This document shows positions 45,933 to 56,329 of a stretch of DNA of 64,000 nt, one piece after another. Numbering within the stretch: position 1 is the first letter of the stretch; each line of letters begins with the position of its first letter. The DNA comes from Pseudonocardia thermophila. GTDB taxonomy: Bacteria > Actinomycetota > Actinomycetes > Mycobacteriales > Pseudonocardiaceae. Location of the stretch: NCBI RefSeq assembly GCF_900142365.1, contig NZ_FRAP01000006.1, positions 124,001-188,000 of the forward strand, read 5' to 3'. The notes beneath the pieces were generated by a model that was given only the letters and a program-made list of their open reading frames with translations, had not been told where the DNA came from and did no database searches. The position numbers were made by a program, and so were the translations under genes.

Positions 45933-45979
45933 GCCGTCATTCTGGCCCGTGGGACGCGGGATGGGACAGGCGCGGTGCC

Positions 45980-46235
45980 GCAGTGGCGAGTCGCACGCGG
46001 TCGCGCGAGTCTCGCAAGCGGCCTGGCGAGTCGCGCACCTCGGCGCGCGAGTCGTGCGCGCGGTCCGCCGAGTGGTGCGCTTCGCCCGGGTGCAGCCGCG
46101 GTCCGGCCGCCGGGCCCGCGGCCCGGACGCAGAACTCGGCCGACCACACGCAGGACTCGCGCGACCACACCGCGGGACTCGCGCTACCGCACGCAGGACT
46201 CGTCGGGCGGAGCGCGGGACTCGCGGTGCCCGTGC
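45980..46235. repeat. Array of five forward and five inverted ~21-nt units (core GCGAGTC)
   Basis: This fills nearly the whole 309-bp gap between two leftward genes. On the left, GAGTC or a one-base variant occurs at 45988, 46007, 46028, 46049 and 46070 (spacing 19, 21, 21, 21). On the right, its complement GACTC or a one-base variant occurs at 46133, 46154, 46176, 46197 and 46218 (spacing 21, 22, 21, 21). The consensus is GCGAGTC on the left and GACTCGC on the right. The ~50-bp centre is GC-rich and partly palindromic. No ORF with coding character covers it. Confidence 0.85.
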
Positions 46236-46241
46236 TCGCGC

Positions 46242-47381
46242 TCAACCCGCGGCGGCCGTCCGGGTCTGCTGGCTGGCCACCAGCGACAGGGAGGCCCGCA
46301 GCGCGCTCGCGGCGTCCAGCGTGGCGTCCCGGGCGGCGGCGCTGATCGCGGTGAAGCTCCCGTAACCGTGGACCAGCCCGGCGAAGCGGCGCGCGACCAC
46401 CGGCACCCCCTCGGCGCGCAGTCGGGCGGCCAGCTCCTCACCCTCGTCGCGCAGCGGATCGAAGCCCGCGGTGGACAGGTACACCGGCGGCATGCCGGCC
46501 AAGCTCTCGGCACGGGTCAGGTCGCCGCGGACGTCGTCGGCGGGCACACCGTCGGGCAGGTAGAGCCGCTCCAGGTCGGCGATCAGCTCGGCGGTGAGGC
46601 CGAACCCACTGCCGTACGTCTCGCGGGAGCCGCCGGTGCGCTCCGGCTCCACCACCGGGTACATCGCCAGCACCGACGCCGGCGGCCGCTCCCCGTTGAC
46701 GACCGCCTGGTGCGCGACGACGAGCGCGAGGTTGGCGCCTGCGCTGTCGCCGCCGACCGCGACCAGTTCGGGATCGGCGCCCAGCGAGGTCGCCTCGGCG
46801 ACCGCCCAGCGGAAGCTCGCGATCGCATCGTCCAGCGCCGCGGGGTAGGGGAACTCGGGCGCGAGCCGGTAGTCGATCGACAGCACCCGCACTCCGGACT
46901 GCGCGGCGAGCAGCCGGCACAGCGGGTCGGCGGTGACGAGGCTGCCGAAGACGAACCCGCCGCCGTGGTAGAAGACGACGAGCCCCGAGCCGATGGGGGC
47001 CCCCGGCGGCACGTAGAGCCGGGCGTTCAGGGGCCCCTCGGCCCCAGGCACCTGCAGGTCGCGGGTGCGGATGTGTTCGAGGCCGGGCTCGGCCGCCACC
47101 TGCGCGGCCAGGTCGGCCTGGCGACGCTGCTCGGCGAGCGCGGCCAGCCGCAGGCTCTCCCCCTCCGGCTCGCCGGTGAGCGAACCGGTCGCCACGGCCT
47201 CTTTGACGCCGTTGGGCCGGTGCCCGTCGGTGAGCGCCATGATCCGGCCCATCAGCTGCAGATCGAGATCGAGGACCTGCCCCTCCCTGCGGATGACCGG
47301 GCCCGCGAGCAGGCGTTTCGCCCACCGCGGGAGTCCGAAGATCAGCCGCAAGCACCACCGCAGAAGACGGATGCGAAGCAT
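46242..47381 (-). CDS. Alpha/beta-hydrolase of the HSL (lipase/esterase) family
   Basis: A 379-residue esterase. The oxyanion motif VVFYHGGGFVFGS (about 159), the nucleophile in VGGDSAGANLALVV (about 230), the acid in TAGFDPLRDEG (about 323) and the histidine in LVHGYGSF (about 353) form a complete hormone-sensitive-lipase-type triad. The first ~40 residues (MLRIRLLRWCLRLIFGLPRWAKRLL) are basic and amphipathic and may bind membrane. ATG 47381 is preferred; the longer start to 47513 adds an unconserved stretch over the promoter region. The substrate is probably a short-chain ester. Confidence 0.88.
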   Translation of the reverse strand: MLRIRLLRWCLRLIFGLPRWAKRLLAGPVIRREGQVLDLDLQLMGRIMALTDGHRPNGVKEAVATGSLTGEPEGESLRLAALAEQRRQADLAAQVAAEPGLEHIRTRDLQVPGAEGPLNARLYVPPGAPIGSGLVVFYHGGGFVFGSLVTADPLCRLLAAQSGVRVLSIDYRLAPEFPYPAALDDAIASFRWAVAEATSLGADPELVAVGGDSAGANLALVVAHQAVVNGERPPASVLAMYPVVEPERTGGSRETYGSGFGLTAELIADLERLYLPDGVPADDVRGDLTRAESLAGMPPVYLSTAGFDPLRDEGEELAARLRAEGVPVVARRFAGLVHGYGSFTAISAAARDATLDAASALRASLSLVASQQTRTAAAG

Positions 47382-47561
47382 TGCGAGCACGATCTCGACG
47401 CTACGCCGGACGGCGGTTGCCAATCCGGTGTCGGCGCTCACGTCGAGGGCGCACGACACGCCCAGTTCGCCTAAATGGCCTAGTTCTAGTACGGTGTGCA
47501 ACACTCTCGTCACGGTTGGTTATCGGCAGCGTGTCGAGCACTAGGCCAAGGGGGTTTGGTC

Positions 47562-48086
47562 ATGTCCGTTCACACGACGGCGTTCGACGCGGTCTTCGGC
47601 AGCGATCCACTCGGACGCTTCACCGCGGCGATCGTCAGCGCCGTGCCCCAGTTCGATCCCGACGACACGCCGATCGGCCACGCACTGGCCACGGAGTTCT
47701 TCCGGGTCCCGCAGGCACTGGGGGACGAACAGGTCGAGCCCGCACCGGCCGCGTCCGCCGAGGTCCCCGCCGAGGCGCTCGAGGGCCGCACCGAGCAGCC
47801 CGTGGAGCCCACCTCACCCGCCGAGCAGACCGAGCCCACCGACGCCTTCCCGGTCGTGCTCGCGCCCGAGCGGGTCTACGAGTGGGTGGACGGCGGCCAG
47901 GTCCGCCGCCCGTCACCGCGGCCGCGCCCGCGACCCCGCGTCGCACCGCAGGCGCCCGCTCCCGTGGAGGAGCCGCTGGAGCCGAACGAGGAGCGCCCCG
48001 CCACGGTCGTGGAGCTGCCCGTCGCCGGGCCCGTCACCTGGTTCGACAACGCGACCGGCCAGCAGCGGGCGCGCCGCGCCAGCTGA
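47562..48086 (+). CDS. Hypothetical protein, largely disordered
   Basis: A 174-residue protein. Residues 1-50 (VHTTAFDAVFGSDPLGRFTAAIVSAVPQ) may fold. The rest is rich in Pro, Glu, Ala and Arg, with a run SPRPRPRPRVAPQAPAP and a C-terminal WFDNATGQQRARR. No domain is recognised. AAGGGGG lies about 8 nt before ATG 47562. The upstream region, with AAATGGCCTAGTTCTAGTAC at 47473-47492, is AT-richer than usual and probably holds its promoter. Confidence 0.6.
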   Translation: MSVHTTAFDAVFGSDPLGRFTAAIVSAVPQFDPDDTPIGHALATEFFRVPQALGDEQVEPAPAASAEVPAEALEGRTEQPVEPTSPAEQTEPTDAFPVVLAPERVYEWVDGGQVRRPSPRPRPRPRVAPQAPAPVEEPLEPNEERPATVVELPVAGPVTWFDNATGQQRARRAS

Positions 48087-48140
48087 CCGGTCACCGCGGG
48101 CCGGTTCGACCGGTTCCGCCGGATGGCGCAGCATGGGTGG

Positions 48141-49796
<1,656 letters not shown>

Positions 49797-49916
49797 CGTC
49801 GCGCCCGGCTCCTCCGTCGCCGGATCACGGCTCCCGCGCCACTGGCTCGACCGCCACCTCTCGGCGTTGTCCGGCCGGGTGCCGGTGAGGCGAGTACAGG
49901 TGGCCGGGGAGCCCGC

Positions 49917-51362
49917 GTGACCGTCGATTGGGGCGGCATCGGGCCGGAGCTGCTGCTGCGGCTGGACCGCTCGCTGCCCGAACCCCTGCGGACCCAGCTG
50001 CTGGCCGCACTGCGCGACGCGATCCGCAGCGGACGGCTGCGGGCCGGGGAGCGGCTGCCGTCGTCGCGGGAACTGGCCCGCCAGCTCGAGGTGTCGCGCG
50101 GGCTGGTGCAGGAGACCTACGAGCAGCTCCTGGCCGAGGGCTACCTGACGAGCCGGACCGGCTCCGGCACGCGGGTCGCTGCGGTGCACAGCGACGTCGA
50201 GCAGGCCCGGGTTGAACCGGAGGCGCCCGCCGCACCGCGGTTCGAGTACGACTTCGCCGTGGGCGTGCCCGACCTGGGCAGCTTCCCGCGGGCCGACTGG
50301 GCGTGGGCGGTGCGGGAGGCGCTGCGCACCCTGCCCAACGCCGACCTCGGCTACCTCGACACCCGCGGCCATCCCGAGCTGCGCCGCGTGCTGGCCGGCT
50401 ACCTGCGCCGGGTGCGGGCGGCGGCGGCCGATCCGGCGCGCACCGTGATCTGCGCGGGGTTCGCGCAGGGGATCGAGCTGACCCGACGGGTGCTGCAGGG
50501 CATGGGGGTGCGGCGCATCGCGTTCGAGGATCCCGGCTACTCCGACCACACGGTCGTCTCCGCCATGTCCGGGGCAGGGATGGAGCCGGTGCCGGTGCCG
50601 GTCGACGACGACGGGATCGACGTGGCGGCGCTCGCCGCGAGCGGGGCCCAGGCGGTCGTGGTCACCCCCGCGCACCAGTGGCCGACCGGGGTCGTGCTCT
50701 CCCCGCGGCGCCGGCGGGAGCTGGTGGCCTGGGCGCGCGACCACGACGCGTACATCGTCGAGGACGACTACGACGCCGAGTTCCGCTACGACAAGGAACC
50801 GGTCGGCGTCGTGCAGGGTCTCGCCCCGCAGCGGGTGATCATGATCGGGACGACGAGCAAGGCGCTGGCCCCCGGCCTGCGGCTGGCCTGGCTCGTGTGC
50901 CCGCCCGCGCTCACCGACGCGCTCGTGACCGAGAAGCTGCTGGCCGACCGCGGATCGCCGGTGATCGACCAGGTCGCGCTGGCGGCGATGATCTCCTCCG
51001 GCCGCTACGACCGGCAGCTGCGCCGGATGCGCGGGATCTACGCGGCCCGCCGCGAAGCGCTGGTCGACGAGCTGCGCACGCAGGCACCGGCCGTCGGGAT
51101 CAGCGGGCTCGCCGCCGGTTTCCACGCGGTCGCGCACCTGCCGGCCGGGGTGTCCGAGGCCGACGCGGTGGCGGGGGCCGCCGCGCGGTCGGTCGGGGTG
51201 TCCCCGATGAGTGCGTACCGGGCCGACCGCAGCCCTGAGCCGCCGCAGCTCGTCCTGGGCCTGGGGACGATGACCGAGCGGGCCGTGCGCATCGGCGTCC
51301 GCCGGATCGCCGACCTGCTCGCCGGTGCCCGATCGAGCGGGGTCAGTCGAACAGGACGCTGA
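49917..51362 (+). CDS. MocR-type PLP-dependent transcriptional regulator
   Basis: A 481-residue fusion of a GntR-type winged helix (about 20-85: LLAALRDAIRSGRLRAGERLPSSRELARQLEVSRGLVQETYEQL) and an aminotransferase-fold domain. The PLP lysine is in GTTSKALAPGLRLAW (about 318), with EDDYDAEFRYD upstream. PdxR-class members control vitamin B6 synthesis, others control amino-acid or GABA use. The neighbours here do not identify the target. Its last 20 bp overlap the convergent PRPP synthetase gene. Confidence 0.9.
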   Translation: MTVDWGGIGPELLLRLDRSLPEPLRTQLLAALRDAIRSGRLRAGERLPSSRELARQLEVSRGLVQETYEQLLAEGYLTSRTGSGTRVAAVHSDVEQARVEPEAPAAPRFEYDFAVGVPDLGSFPRADWAWAVREALRTLPNADLGYLDTRGHPELRRVLAGYLRRVRAAAADPARTVICAGFAQGIELTRRVLQGMGVRRIAFEDPGYSDHTVVSAMSGAGMEPVPVPVDDDGIDVAALAASGAQAVVVTPAHQWPTGVVLSPRRRRELVAWARDHDAYIVEDDYDAEFRYDKEPVGVVQGLAPQRVIMIGTTSKALAPGLRLAWLVCPPALTDALVTEKLLADRGSPVIDQVALAAMISSGRYDRQLRRMRGIYAARREALVDELRTQAPAVGISGLAAGFHAVAHLPAGVSEADAVAGAAARSVGVSPMSAYRADRSPEPPQLVLGLGTMTERAVRIGVRRIADLLAGARSSGVSRTGR

Positions 51363-52281
51363 CGCTCTCCCGGCGGGCGATCCGTCGGATGGCCTCGCCG
51401 AACAGCCCGGCCACGGACACGACCTCGATGCGGTCGGTCAGCTCGACCGGCCCTGCCTCGACGGTGTCGGTGACGTACAAGCGCTCGATCGGGCTGGCCG
51501 CGAGCCGTTCCACCGCCTGCTCCGTGAGCGGGGCGTGGGTGACCAGCGCGAGCACGGCGGCGGCCCCGCGGTCGACCAGCACGCGGGCGGCGTCGGTGAG
51601 GGTGCCGGCCGACACCGTGAAGTCGTCCACGATCAGCGCGGTGCGGCCGCGCACCTCCCCGATCAGGTCCACGACGGTGGCGGACTCGGTGTGGTCGGAA
51701 CGCTCCTTGTCGGCGATCGCGAGCGGCGCGCCCAGCCGACGGGCGTAGCGCTTGGCCTTCTTGGCGAACCCGGCGTCCGGGGAGACGACGACGAGATCGG
51801 GCACGTCCGCGGCCCGGATCGTGTCGCACAGCACGGGCAGCGCGTAGAGATCGTCGACCGGGATGGTGAAGAAGCCCTGGACCTGGGGGGCGTGCAGATC
51901 CATCGTGATGACGCGGTCGGCACCGGCTGCTTCGATCGCGTCGGCGCACACCCGAGCCCGGATCGACACCCGCGGCTCGTCCTTCTTGTCGCCCTTCGCG
52001 TAGGAGAAGTACGGGATCACGGCGGTGACCGACGCCGCGCTCGCCCGTTCGAGCGCGTCGATCCAGAACAGCAGCTCGACCAGGTTGTCGTTCACGGGGA
52101 ACGCGGTGCCCTGCACGAGGAACACGTCGCGGCCGCGGACGTTGGTCGGGACGCGGACGAACAGGTTGCCGTCGCTGAACCGCAGCGTCTCGCCCTGGTG
52201 CAGCGGGTGATCGAGGTAGGCGGCGATGGCCCGGGCGAGCCCGGGGTTGGCGGACCCGGCGAGGAGCACGAAGTCGTCCAC
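51343..52281 (-). CDS. Divergent ribose-phosphate diphosphokinase (PRPP synthetase) paralogue
   Basis: A 312-residue protein with the family layout: FSDGNLFVRVPTNVRGRDVFLVQG, FSYAKGDKKDEPRVSIRARVCADAI (flexible-loop region), VITMDLHAPQVQGFF and the PRPP loop ALIVDDFTVSAGTL. The two acidic residues of the loop are kept, but the usual DDxxDTGGT is altered to DDFTVSAGT. Prs makes PRPP from ribose 5-phosphate and ATP for nucleotides, His and Trp. Because the housekeeping prs usually sits by glmU, this is probably a second, specialised copy. GTG 52281 starts the family N terminus. Confidence 0.85.
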   Translation of the reverse strand: MDDFVLLAGSANPGLARAIAAYLDHPLHQGETLRFSDGNLFVRVPTNVRGRDVFLVQGTAFPVNDNLVELLFWIDALERASAASVTAVIPYFSYAKGDKKDEPRVSIRARVCADAIEAAGADRVITMDLHAPQVQGFFTIPVDDLYALPVLCDTIRAADVPDLVVVSPDAGFAKKAKRYARRLGAPLAIADKERSDHTESATVVDLIGEVRGRTALIVDDFTVSAGTLTDAARVLVDRGAAAVLALVTHAPLTEQAVERLAASPIERLYVTDTVEAGPVELTDRIEVVSVAGLFGEAIRRIARRESVSVLFD

Positions 52282-52311
52282 GCGGCGAGGGTATGCCGCT
52301 GCCCGAGAACT

Positions 52312-52376
52312 GCGTCGAGAACGAACTCGTTGCGACATGAATCGATCCGAGAGCACGACGACGTGGTCCTCGACGC
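52312..52376. repeat. 65-nt palindromic repeat, copy 2
   Basis: The same length, ends (GCGTCGAGAACGA at the left, CTCGACGC at the right) and central ATCGAT (52341-52346) as the copy at 13645-13709. Here it lies between divergent genes (PRPP synthetase and GrpB), so it is not simply a terminator. Confidence 0.72.
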
Positions 52377-52406
52377 AGCTGCGGGACTGTCGCGTACGGT
52401 CCGAGC

Positions 52407-53033
52407 GTGCCCACCCATCCGCTCTGGCGGCCCTTCCGCGTGCCCGACGACGAGGAGATCGCCCGCTTCCGGCTCCGGCCGCACGTTCCGGCCCCGGTGG
52501 AGGTCGTGGCGCCCGACCCGCGCTGGCCCGCCGACTTCGCGCGGGTGCGCGCCCGCATCGCCGAAGCGCTCGGGCCGGTCGCGCGGCAGATCGAGCACGT
52601 CGGCTCGACCGCGGTGCCCGGCCTGTGGGCCAAGCCCGTGATCGACGTCCTCGTGGCGGTGGCCGATCCGGACGACGAAGCGGCCTACGTCCCGGCCATG
52701 GAGGCGGTCGGGTTCGTGCTGGGCGGGCGCGAACCCGACGCGGAGCAGCACCGGTTCTTCCGCGGTGCCGACCCGACCAGCAACGTCCACGTGTTCCCGC
52801 CCGGTTCCAGGGAAGGCGAGCGCATGCGCCGGTTCCGCGACTGGCTGCGCACCCACGCCGACGACCGGGCCGCCTACGCCGAGCTCAAACGGGAGCTCGC
52901 CCGGCAGGGGTTCACCGATGTGATGCACTACAACAACGCGAAGGCCGGGCTGATCTACGACGTCTGCGAGCGGATCTTCACCGCCGACCCGCAGGCCGAG
53001 CACGATCCGCGGCCCCGGGGGATCAGGACGTGA
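52407..53033 (+). CDS. GrpB/UPF0157 family protein
   Basis: A 208-residue protein of the nucleotidyltransferase-like GrpB family: PVEVVAPDPRWPADFARVRARI, IEHVGSTAVPGLWAKPVIDVLVAV (the conserved GSTAVPGL with catalytic-type Asp) and RFRDWLRTHADDRAAYAELKRELA. The family is sometimes fused to dephospho-CoA kinase (CoaE) in actinobacteria; here it stands alone. Activity is unproven. GTG 52407 follows the 65-nt repeat by 30 bp. Confidence 0.88.
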   Translation: MPTHPLWRPFRVPDDEEIARFRLRPHVPAPVEVVAPDPRWPADFARVRARIAEALGPVARQIEHVGSTAVPGLWAKPVIDVLVAVADPDDEAAYVPAMEAVGFVLGGREPDAEQHRFFRGADPTSNVHVFPPGSREGERMRRFRDWLRTHADDRAAYAELKRELARQGFTDVMHYNNAKAGLIYDVCERIFTADPQAEHDPRPRGIRT

Positions 53034-53204
53034 GATCAGGGGGACCAGGAGCGAACACCCCCGCGATCGCCCCGAGCAGGGCGGCGCAGGACTCGCCGAC
53101 CTGGCCCCAGGACGTCGAGGCTCCTCGGTCCGGCGCCGAGGATCGCCGCCGGCCGCGCGTCCGCGGACTCACCGCGAGGTGACGATCGCCGCACACCGGC
53201 GTGA

Positions 53205-54428
53205 TCAGGCCGGTTCCACCGTGTACGTGTGCCCGGCCGCCCGCAGCCGCTCGGCCAGCACCGAGCCGATCCCGGTGGCGGGGGTGAGCGAACCGGCCCG
53301 GTCAGGCAGCCGGTCGGTGTCGAGGGCCAGCGCCAGCGCGCTCTCCCCCAGCATCACCGCGGTGGCCGCGTAGCCCGGGTCGCCGCGGCCGGCCACGACC
53401 CCCCGGTACCGCCGGCCGCTCTCGGTGCGCGCGTGCAGCACGTCGCGGAACCAGCCGCGCCGGCGCGCCTCCTCGCTCGGTCCGGTGCCGGGCGCGGGCA
53501 GCACCCGGTCGAGCAGCGCCCTGGTCGGCGGAAGCGCCAGCCCGCCCGCGATCAGGCCCATGCCGCCCATCACGGCTGCGGCGGTCGCGAGCCCTTTCAG
53601 ACCCGTCCCGCAGCCCATGACCTCCCCGTAGCGCAGATCGCGCCCGTACGCCCAGCCGAGCAGCGCGTTGCTGCGGCGCACGATCCGCGTGTTGTAGCCC
53701 GCCATCATGAACGGCACCGTCCACGTGCCGTCCGGCAGGCGCGCGGGCCGCGGGGCGTCCGGCGGCTGCTCGATCTCCGGTTCGCCGGCGCGGTCCGGGC
53801 TCAACCCGTACGGGTCGAAGGCGATCTCGCGGGCGGCGCGGTCGGTGCGGATCGCGTCGAGCTGGCCGCGCGCGGTGTCGATCGTGCCGCCGGAGAAGCC
53901 GCCGCGCGCCGTCGCCACGAGCTGGACCTCGATGAGCCCGCCCGCATCGTCGGCCGCGGCCCGCTCGTGCAGCAGCAGGACCCCGATGTCGGACGGGATC
54001 GAGTCGTAGCCGCAGGAATGGACGATCCGCGCGCCCGTGGCGCGGGCCGCGGCGTCGGTCTTGTCGGCGGCGGCGCGTACGAACAGCACCTCGCCGGTGA
54101 GGTCGGCGTAGTGGGTGCCGGCGGCCGCGCACGCCTCCACCAGGGGCATCCCGTGCTTCGCGTACGGCCCCACGGTGGTGACGACGACGCGGGCGCTCGC
54201 GGCGAGCCCGGCCAGTGTGGCCGCGTCGGTGGCGTCGGCCGTGATCAGCGGCCACTCGCGGGCCGCGGCGGGCAACCGGTCGCGGACCGCGGCGAGCTTG
54301 CCGGGCGATCGGCCCGCCAGTGCGAAGCGAGTGCCCGCGGGGGCGTGGTCGGCGAGGTACGCCGCGACCAGCTCCCCCACGAACCCGGTCGCGCCGAACA
54401 CCACGATGTCGTGTTCACGGTCGGTCAT
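53205..54428 (-). CDS. Saccharopine dehydrogenase-like / trans-acting enoyl reductase family protein
   Basis: A 407-residue NAD(P)-binding protein. The Rossmann motif IVVFGATGFVGELVAAYLA (about 8-26) is followed by ALAGRSPGKL, TVGPYAKHGMPLVEACAAAGTHYADLTGEVLFV and HSCGYDSIPSDIGVLLLHE. This is the layout of mycobacterial Rv2449c/Rv2953-type proteins, one of which is a trans-acting enoyl reductase in lipid synthesis. Only the family can be assigned here; no polyketide synthase is nearby. ATG 54428 begins the usual N terminus. Confidence 0.88.
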   Translation of the reverse strand: MTDREHDIVVFGATGFVGELVAAYLADHAPAGTRFALAGRSPGKLAAVRDRLPAAAREWPLITADATDAATLAGLAASARVVVTTVGPYAKHGMPLVEACAAAGTHYADLTGEVLFVRAAADKTDAAARATGARIVHSCGYDSIPSDIGVLLLHERAAADDAGGLIEVQLVATARGGFSGGTIDTARGQLDAIRTDRAAREIAFDPYGLSPDRAGEPEIEQPPDAPRPARLPDGTWTVPFMMAGYNTRIVRRSNALLGWAYGRDLRYGEVMGCGTGLKGLATAAAVMGGMGLIAGGLALPPTRALLDRVLPAPGTGPSEEARRRGWFRDVLHARTESGRRYRGVVAGRGDPGYAATAVMLGESALALALDTDRLPDRAGSLTPATGIGSVLAERLRAAGHTYTVEPA

Positions 54429-54551
54429 CCCCGGCTCCTCCCCGTCTTCCCGAGCATTGCGGGAGCCCGGTGCCGGGTCCAGGGAGTTTCACCAGGAGTC
54501 CGGCGGCCGCTCCCCGGCGCCGAGGGCGGCGAGCGGGGGCCGGAGGCGGGG

Positions 54552-54607
54552 AAACGGCAGGAGAGCCGCTCTCCTGCCGTTTCGTGGCGGGAGAGCGGCT
54601 TTCCTGC
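54552..54607. repeat. Two adjacent units of a 21-nt palindromic repeat
   Basis: Unit one is a perfect 14-bp hairpin (54552-54582, AAACGGCAGGAGAG with a CCG loop). Unit two (54587-54607, GCGGGAGAGCGGCTTTCCTGC) is self-complementary except for two positions, and it also matches unit one in 19 of 21 bases. They lie downstream of the dsrE-like gene and may terminate its operon. A third unit is at 63835-63855. Confidence 0.7.
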
Positions 54608-54611
54608 AAGC

Positions 54612-54630
54612 GGACACCTCCGGGGTGTCC
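54612..54630 (-). terminator. Hairpin directly after dsrE-like gene
   Basis: A perfect 7-bp stem, GGACACC (54612-54618) with GGTGTCC (54624-54630), and a 5-nt loop. It is 4 bp past the dsrE stop on the minus strand. It probably acts together with the palindromes at 54552-54607. Confidence 0.55.
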
Positions 54631-54634
54631 GGGA

Positions 54635-55000
54635 TCAGAAGCTGAACGTCGTGGCGCCCTCGTCGCCGATCCATTCCCACAGCGGAACGGTTCCGCCGAC
54701 CGTGGCGCCCTCGATCAGCTCCACGTCCTCGAGGCCCTTCGCGTTGATGCAGATCGGGCAGGCCAGATAGCGGCCGCCGGCGGCGCTGTAGCGCTTGAGC
54801 AGGTCCGGCAGCGGCGGACATCCGTCGCACGCCGTGGCGACCGCGACGCCGGGTACGGCGAGCCGGACTGCCTCCTTCGTCAGGAACATCATCGTGGGCC
54901 GGCCCGCCTCCGCTGCGGCGACGGCGGTGAGGAACGCGACGGTGACCTTCTCGGCGTCCTCGAGCCCGGTGGTCAGGTTGATCACGGCCTTGGCGCTCAT
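54635..55000 (-). CDS. DsrE/DsrF-like family protein
   Basis: A 121-residue protein with the DsrE fold pattern: AVINLTTGLEDAEKVTVAFLTAVAAAEAG and MMFLTKEAVRLAVPGVA. Cysteines are in TACDGCPP and LACPICINAKGL, and the CPIC pair could carry persulfide or bind metal, as in sulfur-carrier relatives. It is translationally coupled to the carboxymuconolactone decarboxylase-like gene (ATGA overlap). A role in sulfur or redox handling is possible; no dsr genes are near. Confidence 0.83.
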   Translation of the reverse strand: MSAKAVINLTTGLEDAEKVTVAFLTAVAAAEAGRPTMMFLTKEAVRLAVPGVAVATACDGCPPLPDLLKRYSAAGGRYLACPICINAKGLEDVELIEGATVGGTVPLWEWIGDEGATTFSF

Positions 55001-55641
55001 CCGGTTGCTCCGATCTCTTCCAGGGTGGGGTTGCGGACCGCGCCTGGCGCGGTCACGTCTTCGGTGGCGCGCCCGACGACCAGCGCCTCGCGCAGCGCGG
55101 GTTCGAGCCGACCGACGAGTTCGCGATCGGGGACGGCGCCCAACGCGCCGATCACGGTGCTGAAGAACGACCGCGCCGCGGCGGCCAGCACGACCGCGAC
55201 GATCTCGCCGTCGGTCAGCCCGGCCGCGCGGGCGCGGCGCAGGTCGGCGGAGGTGATCGCGTTGGGGTCGGTGATGGTCTGCGCGGCGAGCTCCATCGCT
55301 GCGACGTCGGCCGGATCGAACCGGTCCGTGCGCCCGGCCAGCACGTCCAGCACGGCGTCCGGCCCGCCGAGCAGGTCACGCAGGAGCCTGCCGTGGGCGA
55401 GGCTGCAGTACGTCGAGCGCAGCGCCCGCGCCGCGGCGAGCGTGACCAGCACGTACCGCAGCGGGGTCATGGACCCGCGGATGTCGCGGGACAGCGCGGC
55501 CCAGTCGGCGTACACCTGCGGGGCGTGGGCGAAGATCCGCGCGTACTCGGGCACGTAGCCGTGCCGGGCGCGTTCCGCGCCGTACATCCGCGCGACCTCG
55601 CCCTCGGCGGTGTCCTCCCCCGGTGTGTCGATCAACGTCAT
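54997..55641 (-). CDS. Carboxymuconolactone decarboxylase/AhpD family protein
   Basis: A 214-residue helical protein. The CMD core is SMTPLRYVLVTLAAARALRSTYCSLAHGRLLRDLL (about 65-99). It has a single cysteine followed by His (CSLAH), where AhpD enzymes have CxxC, so classical disulfide chemistry is unlikely. ATG 55641 (MTLIDTPGED) gives the expected length. It precedes the DsrE gene in a two-gene operon. Function is unknown. Confidence 0.82.
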   Translation of the reverse strand: MTLIDTPGEDTAEGEVARMYGAERARHGYVPEYARIFAHAPQVYADWAALSRDIRGSMTPLRYVLVTLAAARALRSTYCSLAHGRLLRDLLGGPDAVLDVLAGRTDRFDPADVAAMELAAQTITDPNAITSADLRRARAAGLTDGEIVAVVLAAAARSFFSTVIGALGAVPDRELVGRLEPALREALVVGRATEDVTAPGAVRNPTLEEIGATG

Positions 55642-55798
55642 CGTCGGCCCCCCTTGTCGATGGCCGCCGACGCTAGGGCGGGAACGACCCGCACACATGG
55701 GGTGTTCTCCCCATGCCGGCCGCTCTTCGTCAGTGACGGGCGCCACTCGGTTGCTGCGACCGGGCGGTGGACGCCGCTGTTCGGTGGACAATGCGCGC

Positions 55799-56329
55799 AT
55801 GCCCACCGTCGAGGACGTGATGCTGCACACCCCACGGACGTGCGGCCCGGAGACGACCGTGGCGCAGGCCCGCGCGGTGTTCGCCGACGACCACATCCAC
55901 GCGGTGCTCGTGGTCGACGGCCCGACGCTGGTGTCGGTGGTGGAGCGGGCCGATCTCGAGGGGGCCGATCCCGAGGCGCCGGTCAGCACGGTGGGTGCCC
56001 TCGACGGCCGGGTGATCGGTCCGGGCGGTGACGCCGAGGACGTGCGGCTGGCGATGGCGGCGCGGCGGCAGCGCCGGCTCGCCGTCGTCGACCACGACGG
56101 CACCCTGCTGGGCCTGCTGTGCCTGAAGCGCAGCGGACGGGGGTTCTGCTCGGCCGAGGACGTCGCGGCGCGGGAGGCCGAGCGCGCGGCCCGCCGGGTG
56201 GAGCATCGTGCTCAGGACGCAGCGGAGGGGGCGGCCGAGGCCACCCCCTCCGCATCCGCTGCGCCCCACCCCCCTTCGGGGCGCAGCGGTCCTACGCCGG
56301 CTCGAGCCGGCGACGGCCCTGGTTGGTGA
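55799..56329 (+). CDS. CBS-domain protein
   Basis: A 176-residue protein with two CBS motifs. The first is VEDVMLHTPRTCGPETTVAQARAVFADDHIHAVLVVDG (about 4-41) and the second ends RRQRRLAVVDHDGTLLGLLCLKRSG (about 83-107). CBS pairs bind adenine nucleotides. The tail from about 118 is Ala/Arg-rich and then Pro/Ser-rich and looks disordered. Its end overlaps the convergent gene at 56292 by 38 bp. The partner enzyme is unknown. Confidence 0.78.
   Translation: MPTVEDVMLHTPRTCGPETTVAQARAVFADDHIHAVLVVDGPTLVSVVERADLEGADPEAPVSTVGALDGRVIGPGGDAEDVRLAMAARRQRRLAVVDHDGTLLGLLCLKRSGRGFCSAEDVAAREAERAARRVEHRAQDAAEGAAEATPSASAAPHPPSGRSGPTPARAGDGPGW

Noticed and set aside
45980..46235. Possible CRISPR array.
   Set aside because: Units are only about 7-12 nt, period is 21 nt, half are inverted, and no cas genes are present.
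53034..53204. Gap between GrpB and enoyl-reductase-like genes examined for small genes.
   Set aside because: Only short frames without ribosome-binding sites were seen, and a weak direct repeat GATCAGG at the GrpB stop. Nothing worth annotating.
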